DNA of 11,256 nucleotides from Rhodospirillales bacterium (GTDB taxonomy: Bacteria; Pseudomonadota; Gammaproteobacteria; Steroidobacterales; Rariloculaceae): assembly GCA_024640665.1 (NCBI GenBank), contig JAHEEO010000034.1, positions 6,333 through 17,588 of the forward strand. Direction: 5' to 3'. Within the stretch, counting starts at the first letter, position 1. Each line of letters opens with the position of its first letter. Below the pieces are notes generated by a model. It worked only from the letters and a program-made list of their open reading frames with translations. It was not told where the DNA came from and did no database searches. Shown one piece after another: positions 1 through 6,865 of the stretch. The position numbers and the translations under genes were made by a program.

Positions 1-1
1 T

Positions 2-304
2 ACGCACTGTGCGTCTTGTCACGGCCCGCTGGGCGAAGGTGACGGACCCGTGGCCGCTATTATGGCAATCACAGTGCCAAACTTGCGGACACTCAGCGAG
101 CGTAACCAAGGAGTTTTCCCGGCAGATGCCGTCGCTGGCTTTATTGATGGTCGCGATTTGCCCGTCTCGCATGGCATCCGAACCATGCCAGTCTGGGGTG
201 AGGTGTTCGATGCCACGACGCAGTTGGTTCCGGGCGCACAGTCATCAGGATCACGCGTCAATGCAATCATCAACTATCTGCGAGAGTTGCAGTACAGGCA
301 ATAG
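2..304 (+). CDS. c-type cytochrome, C-terminal part (5' end outside window)
   Basis: This is the 3' end of a class I c-type cytochrome, a haem-bearing electron carrier of the periplasm or the periplasmic face of the membrane. The frame is open from base 2, so the start lies outside the window. The visible 100 residues begin T-H-C-A-S-C-H, giving the CxxCH haem attachment site (Cys3, Cys6, His7 as axial ligand), followed by the G-x-G-D-G loop usual after such sites. The sequence R-T-M-P-V-W-G (Met62) is the typical distal methionine ligand region, and the final segment (about 85-97, V-N-A-I-I-N-Y-L-R-E-L) is the usual C-terminal helix. It ends at a TAG. An internal ATG at 50 lies after the haem site and is not the start. 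Its redox partner cannot be told; it could be the haem domain of a larger oxidase or dehydrogenase subunit. Confidence 0.88.
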   Translation, partial: THCASCHGPLGEGDGPVAAIMAITVPNLRTLSERNQGVFPADAVAGFIDGRDLPVSHGIRTMPVWGEVFDATTQLVPGAQSSGSRVNAIINYLRELQYRQ

Positions 305-388
305 GAGCATATAGGCCGAGAGTTATGAGGGAGAAGATAGGAATGATTGTGCAGAGCCGAATTACTGCTTCCTAAAAGAGAGTTCCGA

Positions 389-790
389 GTGTTTCTAATT
401 GTGTCCCAGCTACTCGTCGCAATATTCGGAATCGCAATCTGCGTGCTTGCCACATGGGGTTTGTACGCGCCGAAAAAGCTCACGCAGTTAGTTCTGAAGG
501 TGGTTGATCAACACTTTGGATTGTATTTCGCCGTGGCCGTAAGGTTTATTCTGGGTCTATCGCTGATCGTCGCTTCGACAGCTTCTCCTTTTCCGCGCGT
601 GTTTCAAGTGTTGGGCTGGATAGCAATTTTTGCTGCGGCGGGCTTGCTCTGGTTGGGTCGTCGACGAATGCGCAAATTTGTTGCCGTGTTCGAGAGGTTT
701 TCTCCACTCATCATCCGGCTATGGTTGCTTTTCGGGATCGCCTTTGGCGCTTTTTTGATCTATGGCGTTGGCTATATTCAGAAATTTTGA
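389..790 (+). CDS. small four-helix membrane protein, unknown function
   Basis: I do not recognise a family. The protein is about 133 residues and strongly hydrophobic, with about four predicted membrane helices (roughly residues 4-22, 45-62, 68-87 and 106-126). A basic stretch G-R-R-R-M-R-K between the third and fourth helices probably lies on the cytoplasmic side. No enzyme motif or conserved charged residue inside a helix is evident. The open frame extends up to a TTG at 347, but I prefer the GTG at 389: a purine-rich AAAAGAGAG lies at a fitting distance before it, and translation from there begins directly with the first helix. GTG at 401 is a second possibility. It lies 84 bases after the cytochrome and 65 bases before the universal stress protein, so it may be co-transcribed with either. 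The gene is probably real because of its clean helix pattern and strand agreement; its role is open. Confidence 0.7.
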   Translation: MFLIVSQLLVAIFGIAICVLATWGLYAPKKLTQLVLKVVDQHFGLYFAVAVRFILGLSLIVASTASPFPRVFQVLGWIAIFAAAGLLWLGRRRMRKFVAVFERFSPLIIRLWLLFGIAFGAFLIYGVGYIQKF

Positions 791-855
791 TGTGAGGCAA
801 GATGTTTGCTGGTCGTCGGGATCAGATTTTGGTCAACAATTAAATTGAGGTTACC

Positions 856-1305
856 GTGAAAAAAATTCTCGCAGCTATCGATTTCTCGCCGTTGTCGGAC
901 GGCATAGTCAGTCAGGCGGCGACTCTCGCCAAAGCCCTTTCTGCGCACGTCGTGCTTGTTCATGTGGCAGCTCCCGATCCGGACTTTGTAGGCTACGATG
1001 TAGGTCCTCAGTACATTCGCGATGCCAGAGCGGATGTCTTGCGAGATGAGCACCGCGATCTGCAAACGCTTGCCGATTCCTTACGGGGCCAAGGCGTCGA
1101 AGCGGAAGCTATCTTCGCACAGGGGCCGACGGTTGAGACGCTGCTCGAAGCATCAGATCGCTTTGGCGTAGAGCTGGTCATCATGGGGTCTCATGGTCGC
1201 GGAGCCGCGCTGCGTGCGCTTTTGGGTAGTGTCAGTACGGAAATCATTCGCCGGTCGTCTGTGCCGGTGCTCGTCATGCCGATGCCGGGGCGCGACAAAG
1301 CTTGA
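856..1305 (+). CDS. universal stress protein, UspA family, ATP-binding type
   Basis: A single-domain universal stress protein of 149 residues, the usual length for the family. These cytoplasmic, Rossmann-like proteins form dimers and help cells survive starvation, oxidants or energy stress; the exact target is generally unknown. The N-terminus K-K-I-L-A-A-I-D-F-S gives the first strand and the conserved Asp9. Near the C-terminus the sequence G-S-H-G-R-G-A-A-L-R-A-L-L-G-S (111-125) matches the G-2x-G-9x-G-S/T nucleotide-binding motif, so it should be an ATP-binding member. The last strand V-P-V-L-V-M is typical. It starts with GTG, with GAGG at 846-849 as ribosome binding site. The stop TGA overlaps the TTG start of the next gene (TTGA), which suggests translational coupling with the exported hydrolase downstream. 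Confidence 0.95.
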   Translation: MKKILAAIDFSPLSDGIVSQAATLAKALSAHVVLVHVAAPDPDFVGYDVGPQYIRDARADVLRDEHRDLQTLADSLRGQGVEAEAIFAQGPTVETLLEASDRFGVELVIMGSHGRGAALRALLGSVSTEIIRRSSVPVLVMPMPGRDKA

Positions 1306-2249
1306 GACAAGTTTCAAACGGCGGCCGTCGACGCGCAGCTGACATTTGGCTGCTGTGTTTTTTGATCTTGTCAGCGTCCACCGGGGTGACGCAGAGCCGT
1401 CTCATGGATGTGGACGATTATGCAGACCTGCCAAAACCGGAGCCTGACGAAATCATTGCTTATGGCTCCGCAGTCCAGCAATTTGGCCATCTTCGAATGC
1501 CGGTTGTAGAAGGGGACGTGCCAGTCGCCATCGTGATTCATGGCGGTTGCTGGCTTTCTGCATTCGATTTGACCGGGACGAGCGCGCTAAGTGCTGCATT
1601 GACGGAGCGCGGTATCGCGACCTGGAATATCGAGTACCGACGCATCGGGAATCGAGGCGGTGGTTGGCCCGGCAGCTTCGATGATATAGCCATGGCTGCT
1701 GATCATTTACGCAGCCTGAAGGCAGATCATCGCCTTGATCTCAGCCGCGTGATCGTTGTAGGACACTCTGCGGGCGGACAGCTCGCATTGTGGCTTGCGG
1801 CCCGGCGCAAATTGCCTGCTGCCGCGCCTGGCGCCAGTAACCCATTGCCCATTCACGGTGTCGTGTCATTGGCCGGTGTCACCGATCTTGTGATCGCGGA
1901 TCAGGTAAAAGTTTGCGGCTCCGCGGTGCGGCGCTTATTGCGTGGCTCGGCTGATCGCGAGCCTGAGCGTTATGCGCTGGCGTCTCCAGTCAGTTTGCTG
2001 CCACTTGGCGTACCTCAACTCATGATCCATGGTGCTGATGACCCGATTGTCCGCCCGGTTTTTTCGAGCGCCTATGTCACCGCGGCGCAGCGTGACGGCG
2101 ATGCGGCACGCTACGTCAACTTGGCGGCGGCTGGCCACTTTGAGCTCGTGGCACCGGGGTCCGCGGTTTGGCCGGAAGTTGTAGATGCAGTCGTCGAGTT
2201 TTCGATGCGGCTCGGGGCATCGCACCAGTTGCTATTGATGCGCAGATAA
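1302..2249 (+). CDS. exported alpha/beta hydrolase (esterase/kynurenine-formamidase-like)
   Basis: A 315-residue alpha/beta hydrolase of the carboxylesterase/BD-FAE and arylformamidase-like group. The oxyanion-hole motif H-G-G-C-W is at 80-84, the nucleophile elbow G-H-S-A-G-G at 154-159 gives Ser156, the acid is probably Asp247 in H-G-A-D-D-P-I-V, and His279 in A-G-H-F completes the triad. The first 32 residues hold several arginines followed by a hydrophobic run (I-W-L-L-C-F-L-I-L-S-A-S), which looks like a Sec signal peptide, so the enzyme probably works in the periplasm. The TTG start at 1302 is chosen because it keeps this leader and overlaps the universal stress gene by four bases; its ribosome binding site is weak, consistent with coupling. 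The substrate (an ester or N-formyl amide) cannot be decided from sequence, and no tryptophan-pathway gene is nearby. Confidence 0.88.
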   Translation: MRQVSNGGRRRAADIWLLCFLILSASTGVTQSRLMDVDDYADLPKPEPDEIIAYGSAVQQFGHLRMPVVEGDVPVAIVIHGGCWLSAFDLTGTSALSAALTERGIATWNIEYRRIGNRGGGWPGSFDDIAMAADHLRSLKADHRLDLSRVIVVGHSAGGQLALWLAARRKLPAAAPGASNPLPIHGVVSLAGVTDLVIADQVKVCGSAVRRLLRGSADREPERYALASPVSLLPLGVPQLMIHGADDPIVRPVFSSAYVTAAQRDGDAARYVNLAAAGHFELVAPGSAVWPEVVDAVVEFSMRLGASHQLLLMRR

Positions 2250-2373
2250 AAATTCGCGGCCAAGAGTGACCGAGAACTGAGCGATTAGCCGCAAGCACTT
2301 AGGAGCGGACCCAACTTGTCCGAGGATGTGCTGATGCCGGGCCCGAAGCGCGTCTATATTGAGTAGAATAAAA

Positions 2374-2388
2374 TGATAATAATGATTC
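2374..2388 (+). promoter_or_regulatory. candidate Fur-box-like operator
   Basis: TGATAATAATGATTC matches the 7-1-7 Fur consensus TGATAAT-N-ATTATCA at 11 of 14 positions: the left half is exact and the right half matches at 4 of 7. It lies 67 bases before the start of the secreted lectin-like gene, in an AT-rich patch within an otherwise mixed-GC gap. A TTGAGT at 2359-2364 could be a -35 box, but no good -10 follows at the right distance. AT-rich sequence readily resembles this motif, so it is a candidate only. Confidence 0.35.
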
Positions 2389-2441
2389 GTGTTGCCGGGG
2401 AAGAGATCAATTGGTTTTGACGCCTGGTGATGATTGAGATT

Positions 2442-2447
2442 AAGGAG
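2442..2447 (+). promoter_or_regulatory. ribosome binding site of the lectin-like gene
   Basis: AAGGAG lies 8 bases before the ATG at 2456 and is a near-perfect Shine-Dalgarno sequence, stronger than those of most neighbours. It fixes the start of the secreted lectin-like protein and suggests efficient translation. Confidence 0.8.
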
Positions 2448-2455
2448 AAATACCG

Positions 2456-3139
2456 ATGAAAATAAGTCGTTTTTTGGTGGTCAGTGCGCTAGTCGGAACG
2501 CTGGCTACGAGTAGTTTCTCTCAGCAGGGCGAACAAGAACCCATGAACTTCTTTATCACCAGCGTCGGCATGGGGGATGGGGCCAACCTGGGTGGGCTGG
2601 CAGGTGCTGACGCGCACTGCCAAGCGCTCGCCAGCGCAGTCGATCGCGGTGACTCTGCATGGCGTGCCTATTTGAGCACGCAGGGGCGAAATGCCGTAAA
2701 TGCACGCGATCGCATAGGCGAAGGTCCGTACTATGGCGCTGCGGGGCATATGATCGCGCGGGATAAGGCGCATTTGCATGGCGATACTCTGGAACTGGCG
2801 CGATTGGGTAATGGGTTGAATTCCTTTCACGCTCGCACCGAGAAAGGCGATTTTGTGAATGGAATTACGGGAAGGCGCTTAGGCCAGGGCCCGAGTGTCC
2901 ATGACATCCTGACCGGCTCGATGCCGGATGGCCGCGCCTACACCGATGGGGCCGACCATACATGTTCAAACTGGACCAGCAACGCCGATGGCGAGGGCGG
3001 CGCGCAAGTTGGGCATTTCGATCGCCAGGGCCTTGATAACACGTCCTGGAATTCAACGCATGGAACTCGCGGTTGCAGCCAGCAAAGTCTGATACCCAGT
3101 GGGGGAGCCGGATTTTTCTACTGCTTCACTATTGATTAA
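2456..3139 (+). CDS. secreted DUF1554-like / C-type-lectin-fold protein
   Basis: A 227-residue exported protein. Residues 1-22 form a Sec signal peptide (M-K-I-S-R then a hydrophobic run ending near F-S-Q). The mature part begins with F-F-I-T-S-V-G and N-L-G-G-L-A-G-A-D-A-H-C-Q, the hallmark opening of the DUF1554/lectin-like family, whose members are predicted to have a C-type-lectin or endostatin-like fold. Four cysteines (55, 170, 207, 223) could form two disulfides in the periplasm or outside the cell. The segments A-W-R-A-Y-L-S-T (68-75), C-S-N-W-T-S (170-175) and the final F-F-Y-C-F (220-224) fit that pattern. Function is unknown; sugar binding is suggested by fold only, and no classic calcium/sugar triplet (EPN or QPD) is seen. 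A strong AAGGAG sets the start, and a possible Fur box lies upstream. It converges on the TPR gene with a 49-base gap that holds no clear terminator. Confidence 0.82.
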   Translation: MKISRFLVVSALVGTLATSSFSQQGEQEPMNFFITSVGMGDGANLGGLAGADAHCQALASAVDRGDSAWRAYLSTQGRNAVNARDRIGEGPYYGAAGHMIARDKAHLHGDTLELARLGNGLNSFHARTEKGDFVNGITGRRLGQGPSVHDILTGSMPDGRAYTDGADHTCSNWTSNADGEGGAQVGHFDRQGLDNTSWNSTHGTRGCSQQSLIPSGGAGFFYCFTID

Positions 3140-3188
3140 TCGCCCAAGCGTCGCTCAATATCGCTCACGCGTCGTGCGATGTGCGTTT

Positions 3189-4667
3189 CTAGTAAGCGTA
3201 ATAGTAGCGAGCCTCGATTGTGCCGGGACTATTTAGTTCTCCCGCGGTCAATACGGGTCGGAACTTCGTAGACCTTAATTGCACTTCTATGAGTCTTTCG
3301 ATCCTGGAGGAGTTTTCGCTCGAGCTTTCTATGAACTGAACTTTGGCGGCATTGCCGAGATCATCAATGGTGTAACTGAGGTCTACATAGCCTTCGAAAT
3401 CCAATTCCGCATTTGCATTCATTCCCCGACTGGTGCGAGTGTGTAAATGGGTTGCAAAGACCGGAATTCTTGGCGGCATGTCCGTTGCCAACGCGCGATC
3501 GATGTTCTCGGTCGAAAAACCAGCGTTGACTAAAGCTTGATAGGCATCTCGGTACGCGAGCTTAGCCGCCTGCGCTTTTCCGTAAGACAAATGCCAGTCG
3601 CCTAGATCGAGGTGCGCCGCAGCCAACGCTTCCGGACGCAACCCCTCGACTGAGCTCAGGATGTTAATGATGTACTTCAGCGCCTCTGCGCCGCTTTCGT
3701 AGCTCTCGTCCATTCGCCGCGGCGAGTTGCGGGTAGCCTGCTCTCTGGAGCCCTCGTAGTTTGGATCGAATGTGTAGTTATCTCGTTCGAAATCCATTTC
3801 CTGCTTCGTGACGAATGCCAGTCGGGCAATGCGTTTTGCAATATCGACAAGAATTTCCAGCTCGGCATTGCCAGTATCAGATATGGCATCCTGGTAATCT
3901 TTGTAGAGTCGATCAATCTTTCGCAACCTTGCATCGTTTATGTCTTGATCGAAAACATTCTTGATGTCGCCGTTGAATATTGCGTTGGCGCCACCGCCGA
4001 TTGCGCGCGGCGCCCTGTTTATGACGGCCCGTTGGCGTCTTAAGGCTTGATTTCCTGCTCCATAGTTTTCTCTAAAATAAGCCGTTGTATTCCAGTCAGC
4101 CAGATTGATAGCGGCGACGTACATTTCCCGGGATGCCGGATTATAGTGGCGCTGCTTAAGGGAATAGATGAACTCTTCGGTGTCATCGACGCTGCGGATA
4201 TCGTCCAGTGCCAGATAACTAGGAATCTTCTGTTCCTGCAAGGGAATCTGCTGCAGATTATCCGGGCCGCCATTAACTACAGTGAGCGCTATGGCTTCTT
4301 CAAATGCTTCGATGGCTTCCGCATGCCGATCAAGCCCCTGATATGCGACGCCAAGATAGGCAAGCTGCTCTATGAGCTCAGGTTCAGACGAGTTGGCTTG
4401 CCTCAGCGGCTCGATGGCTGTCAGATATTCATTGACAGAATTGAGAAGCGCTCTGTCATCGCTTGAACCGCGGCCAGACAGGCTGATGTTGGAATCTGCT
4501 GCCGATGAGCGCAGGACCGGTACGAAAACTAGATTACTCAGCTGCGCGTCGTCTTGGGCCGCACAAATATTGGAAAACAGAATAATGGCGCCGAACAGGC
4601 TGAGGGAGGCCGAGGTCGAGGCCGTCGTCTTCAACTTGGCGCTTCTTCGATTCAATATCGAAATCAT
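3189..4667 (-). CDS. exported TPR protein with TonB-like C-terminal domain
   Basis: A 492-residue exported protein. Residues 1-37 form a signal peptide (basic N-R-R-S-A-K-L-K, hydrophobic S-L-F-G-A-I-I-L-F, cut near C-A-A-Q). A tetratricopeptide repeat lies at about 97-129 (E-Q-L-A-Y-L-G-V-A-Y-Q-G-L-D-R-H-A-E-A-I), and a second, degenerate one at about 346-380 (A-A-A-H-L-D-L-G-D-W ... A-K-L-A-Y-R-D-A-Y). The last 70 residues (Y-V-D-L-S-Y-T-I-D-D-L-G-N ... F-R-P-V-L ... G-T-I-E-A-R-Y-Y-Y) resemble the C-terminal domain of TonB-type energy transducers, which contacts outer-membrane partners. Unlike true TonB it has no membrane anchor apart from the leader and no proline-rich spacer, so it probably is not an energy transducer but a periplasmic scaffold. 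The ribosome binding site is poor (a run of G about 4 bases before ATG). No ExbB/ExbD or TonB-dependent receptor lies nearby. Domain calls are from pattern reading. Confidence 0.8.
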   Translation of the reverse strand: MISILNRRSAKLKTTASTSASLSLFGAIILFSNICAAQDDAQLSNLVFVPVLRSSAADSNISLSGRGSSDDRALLNSVNEYLTAIEPLRQANSSEPELIEQLAYLGVAYQGLDRHAEAIEAFEEAIALTVVNGGPDNLQQIPLQEQKIPSYLALDDIRSVDDTEEFIYSLKQRHYNPASREMYVAAINLADWNTTAYFRENYGAGNQALRRQRAVINRAPRAIGGGANAIFNGDIKNVFDQDINDARLRKIDRLYKDYQDAISDTGNAELEILVDIAKRIARLAFVTKQEMDFERDNYTFDPNYEGSREQATRNSPRRMDESYESGAEALKYIINILSSVEGLRPEALAAAHLDLGDWHLSYGKAQAAKLAYRDAYQALVNAGFSTENIDRALATDMPPRIPVFATHLHTRTSRGMNANAELDFEGYVDLSYTIDDLGNAAKVQFIESSSENSSRIERLIEVQLRSTKFRPVLTAGELNSPGTIEARYYYAY

Positions 4668-4899
4668 GGTACCCCCAAAGGGTTAACAAGATGCGGTGGC
4701 TGCACTTCGCAACGATACTAGCAAATAGCTGGGATGTTTGGTGTCTAGTGCATTGGTCCCAACGGGCTGTCCGACTTGACGCTTTTGCAGCGTTCCTGGA
4801 CGATGGCCATTAGTCGATTACTTTGGGGCTATATGTCCAGCCTGGAAACATGTTTGCGACTTGTGGCGTCGGCGACAGCTGTTGTGTCCGTATGGTTGA
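4668..4899. promoter_or_regulatory. divergent intergenic region between the TPR/TonB-C and enolase-superfamily genes
   Basis: This 232-base gap separates two divergently read genes and must hold both promoters. On the plus strand TTGACG (4776-4781) is followed after 17 bases by GACGAT (4799-4804), a good -35 with a poor -10. A small inverted repeat, ACGCT/AGCGT (4779-4783 and 4789-4793), overlaps this -35. No convincing minus-strand promoter was found, and no open frame of note is seen. Confidence 0.35.
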
Positions 4900-6132
4900 T
4901 TGGAAAGTGAAAACTCGTTGAACCGGCAAGACGACAAGTCTGGCATTGCAAACATTGAGCGCCGGGCATTCGTTCACAAGGCAGCCGCAACCGCCGTTGC
5001 AGCGGCGGTTCCCATAGCAGTACCGTCAATATTGCGTGCTCAGCAACCGCTCAAGCTCCGCTTTCTAACGATCCCGGATCCCGATGGCTGGCACCCGAGC
5101 CTGCGGTTGAAGGGTGATTGGCTCATATTCGAAGTCAGCGATGGTGTGCTTTCGGGCTTTGGAGAAGCATCACACAGCCGAGAGGACGAGCGCTGCAAAA
5201 TCATGGCAGCCGAAGTCTTCGAGCAGCACTTTGCCGAATTTGTTGCGTCGCCGGGATCGTTGTCTTTGATTTCATTGGCGAGCAAGGAAGCCGAGCTTTC
5301 GCAGTTAAATCCAGATTTCGTAACGGCAACTGCGATTTCAGGTATCAATCAAGCACTTTACGACCTGCTGGCGAAGCGCGAGCAGGTCCCAGTGTGGCAG
5401 TTATTTCGCAGCACGACGCCGCTGGAAGCAATTCCTCTGTACACGACGATTAATCGCGCCTTGCAGTCACGAACGCAGGCCGAATATCTGGACGTTGTTG
5501 GCGCATTGAGCAATCAGGGCTTCAAGACGTTCAAGTGTGCCCCGTTTGAAGCTGTAACTTCCCCCGATGAAGGTCTTGGGAAAAGCTCTGCGGGCATAGC
5601 AATGCTGACAGCGCTGCGTGAACGGTTTCCGGATTTGGACGTTCGCGTCGATTTCCACGAGCGGTTTCATCCCGAAGACTTTTTCCAGTTGCTTCCCGAG
5701 TTTGAAAAATTGCGGTTGGATTGGATAGAAGAACCATTTGGCATGGGCGAGAGTTTTACATTACTTAGGCAACTCACGCGTTTGCGGGTGGCTGCGGGGG
5801 AATTGTTTTGGGCTGGTCAGCGCTTTGCTGAGATCGCAGAACATCAATGGGCCGATGTCATCATGCCCGACGTCAAGCATGTCGGCGGATTTGGTGCATT
5901 GCTGCAGGTAATCGAGCGCAATGCCGGCCGCGTCGAAGTTTCGCCGCACAATCCGTCGGGGCCGGTATCTACTGCCGCATCATTGCATGCGGCGGCACTA
6001 TATCCCAGCGAAGTACGCTCTATCGAATATGCGTTTGATCGAGCCGGCACGCGAGCGCGAACCGGTGAGCTCGTTGAAGGCGGCATGCTTTATCTCAGCG
6101 ACGCCCCAGGCTGGGGAATCAGCCCAGCTTAG
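4900..6132 (+). CDS. exported enolase-superfamily enzyme (mandelate racemase/sugar-acid dehydratase-like)
   Basis: A 410-residue member of the mandelate racemase/muconate-lactonizing branch of the enolase superfamily, enzymes that use Mg2+ to remove a proton next to a carboxylate. The barrel metal ligands are visible: Asp251 in V-D-F-H-E-R, a Glu at 277/278 in W-I-E-E-P, and Glu301 in A-G-E. His253 (the D-x-H pattern) and His350 in S-P-H-N-P-S-G-P recall galactonate/mannonate dehydratases, where such histidines are acid/base residues. The K-x-K motif of the racemase group is not intact (K-C-A at 212-214). Residues 20-27 (E-R-R-A-F-V-H-K) followed by an alanine-rich hydrophobic stretch look like a twin-arginine leader, so export of the folded enzyme is inferred. 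An in-frame TGA lies just before the TTG at 4900, so the start is TTG 4900 or TTG 4918; both keep the RR. Substrate unknown; dehydration of a sugar acid is the best guess. Confidence 0.85.
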   Translation: MESENSLNRQDDKSGIANIERRAFVHKAAATAVAAAVPIAVPSILRAQQPLKLRFLTIPDPDGWHPSLRLKGDWLIFEVSDGVLSGFGEASHSREDERCKIMAAEVFEQHFAEFVASPGSLSLISLASKEAELSQLNPDFVTATAISGINQALYDLLAKREQVPVWQLFRSTTPLEAIPLYTTINRALQSRTQAEYLDVVGALSNQGFKTFKCAPFEAVTSPDEGLGKSSAGIAMLTALRERFPDLDVRVDFHERFHPEDFFQLLPEFEKLRLDWIEEPFGMGESFTLLRQLTRLRVAAGELFWAGQRFAEIAEHQWADVIMPDVKHVGGFGALLQVIERNAGRVEVSPHNPSGPVSTAASLHAAALYPSEVRSIEYAFDRAGTRARTGELVEGGMLYLSDAPGWGISPA

Positions 6133-6767
6133 AAATTGGCGGCGAGTTGCTGCCGGTAGTCTTCGAGATCTAATGCGACAACGATGCGGTCTTCTCGTAA
6201 GACGACGTTTTCTGCTTCTAGTTGGCTGTGTTTGCTGCCGAGATCGGCCGCCGCAGCGACGAGGCGAACACGTTCTTCCGCAGATGTACCGTCGGCAGCG
6301 ATTGTGGCGGCGATGTCCACTAGCTCTTGCTTGATATTCTGTTTGCCGCGCTCGTTGCTGGCGATGCGGCTGTCTATTTGTCTTAAAGCCGATTCCAGTT
6401 CAAATAGCTGACGGCCGGAATTGTAAGCAGATAGAAAATCACTTTCCATGGAGCTTGGGCAAACACCTTGATACGTCGCGCCGCTATGGCCGGTTTCGAA
6501 TCCATTGGAGGCACGACAATAAATTTCAACGCCTTCATCGTGTCCTGCCCGATAGCTATCGAGCTCGGGTGCAACGCCATATTTGCTGCAGGACTGGCGA
6601 TAGGTCCCAATGCGTCCAACCGCTTGGCCGCGCGTGCCGTCTTCAAAACCGATGGTGCGCCAGTCGGCGGTAACGCAGGCTTGTTCGCTCATGCCGGCGC
6701 AGCCGCTTAGCAGCGCAGCTGTGAGCGTTAGTAAGAGTGCTCGGGAAATTCGTTGCGTTTCGCTCAT
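6129..6767 (-). CDS. DUF2799 family lipoprotein
   Basis: A 212-residue lipoprotein. The N-terminal leader ends in the lipobox L-L-S-G-C, with Cys23 as the predicted lipidation site; the next residue is Ala rather than Asp, which favours the outer membrane. The mature part shows the DUF2799 pattern: C-V-T-A-D-W-R-T-I-G-F-E-D-G (31-44), C-S-K-Y-G-V (60-65), Y-R-A-G-H-D-E-G-V-E-I-Y-C (72-84) and Y-Q-G-V-C-P (99-104). Residues about 115-210 are charged and helical with a coiled-coil look. Function is unknown across the family. I chose the ATG at 6767 over an in-frame TTG at 6782 because it gives a normal-length signal peptide. Its stop overlaps the stop of the convergent enolase-superfamily gene by four bases (6129-6132), so transcripts from the two strands probably run into one another. 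Confidence 0.88.
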   Translation of the reverse strand: MSETQRISRALLLTLTAALLSGCAGMSEQACVTADWRTIGFEDGTRGQAVGRIGTYRQSCSKYGVAPELDSYRAGHDEGVEIYCRASNGFETGHSGATYQGVCPSSMESDFLSAYNSGRQLFELESALRQIDSRIASNERGKQNIKQELVDIAATIAADGTSAEERVRLVAAAADLGSKHSQLEAENVVLREDRIVVALDLEDYRQQLAANF

Positions 6768-6825
6768 GGTCCGTACTCGCAAGCGTAATTCTTTGCAGTT
6801 TAGTTGCGAATGACTGCGGAACTAG

Positions 6826-6843
6826 GATAGCGGTCACACTATC
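6826..6843. promoter_or_regulatory. inverted repeat upstream of the DUF2799 gene
   Basis: GATAG and CTATC (6826-6830 and 6839-6843) form a perfect 5-base dyad around an 8-base spacer that contains GTCAC. It sits about 60 bases before the DUF2799 start, where a regulator could bind. A separate 10-base palindrome, TGGCGCGCCA (6856-6865), lies directly after the stop of the upstream holin-family gene. Short dyads arise by chance, so neither is firm. Confidence 0.25.
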
Positions 6844-6865
6844 GAGCGCTTCCTCTGGCGCGCCA

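Noticed and set aside
9..314. 101-codon plus-strand frame over the left edge
   Set aside because: The alternative frame carries CxxCH and the Met ligand region of a cytochrome c; this one has no family features.
2306..2322. CGGAC...GTCCG inverted repeat after the hydrolase gene
   Set aside because: Five-base stem with a seven-base loop and no T-run; too weak to call a terminator.
2373..2420. 15-codon open frame (leader peptide?) before the lectin-like gene
   Set aside because: No ribosome binding site, no codon bias and no attenuator-like structure after it; likely chance.
4047..4466. 139-codon plus-strand open frame
   Set aside because: Antisense to the TPR/TonB-C gene, with no ribosome binding site and no recognisable motif.
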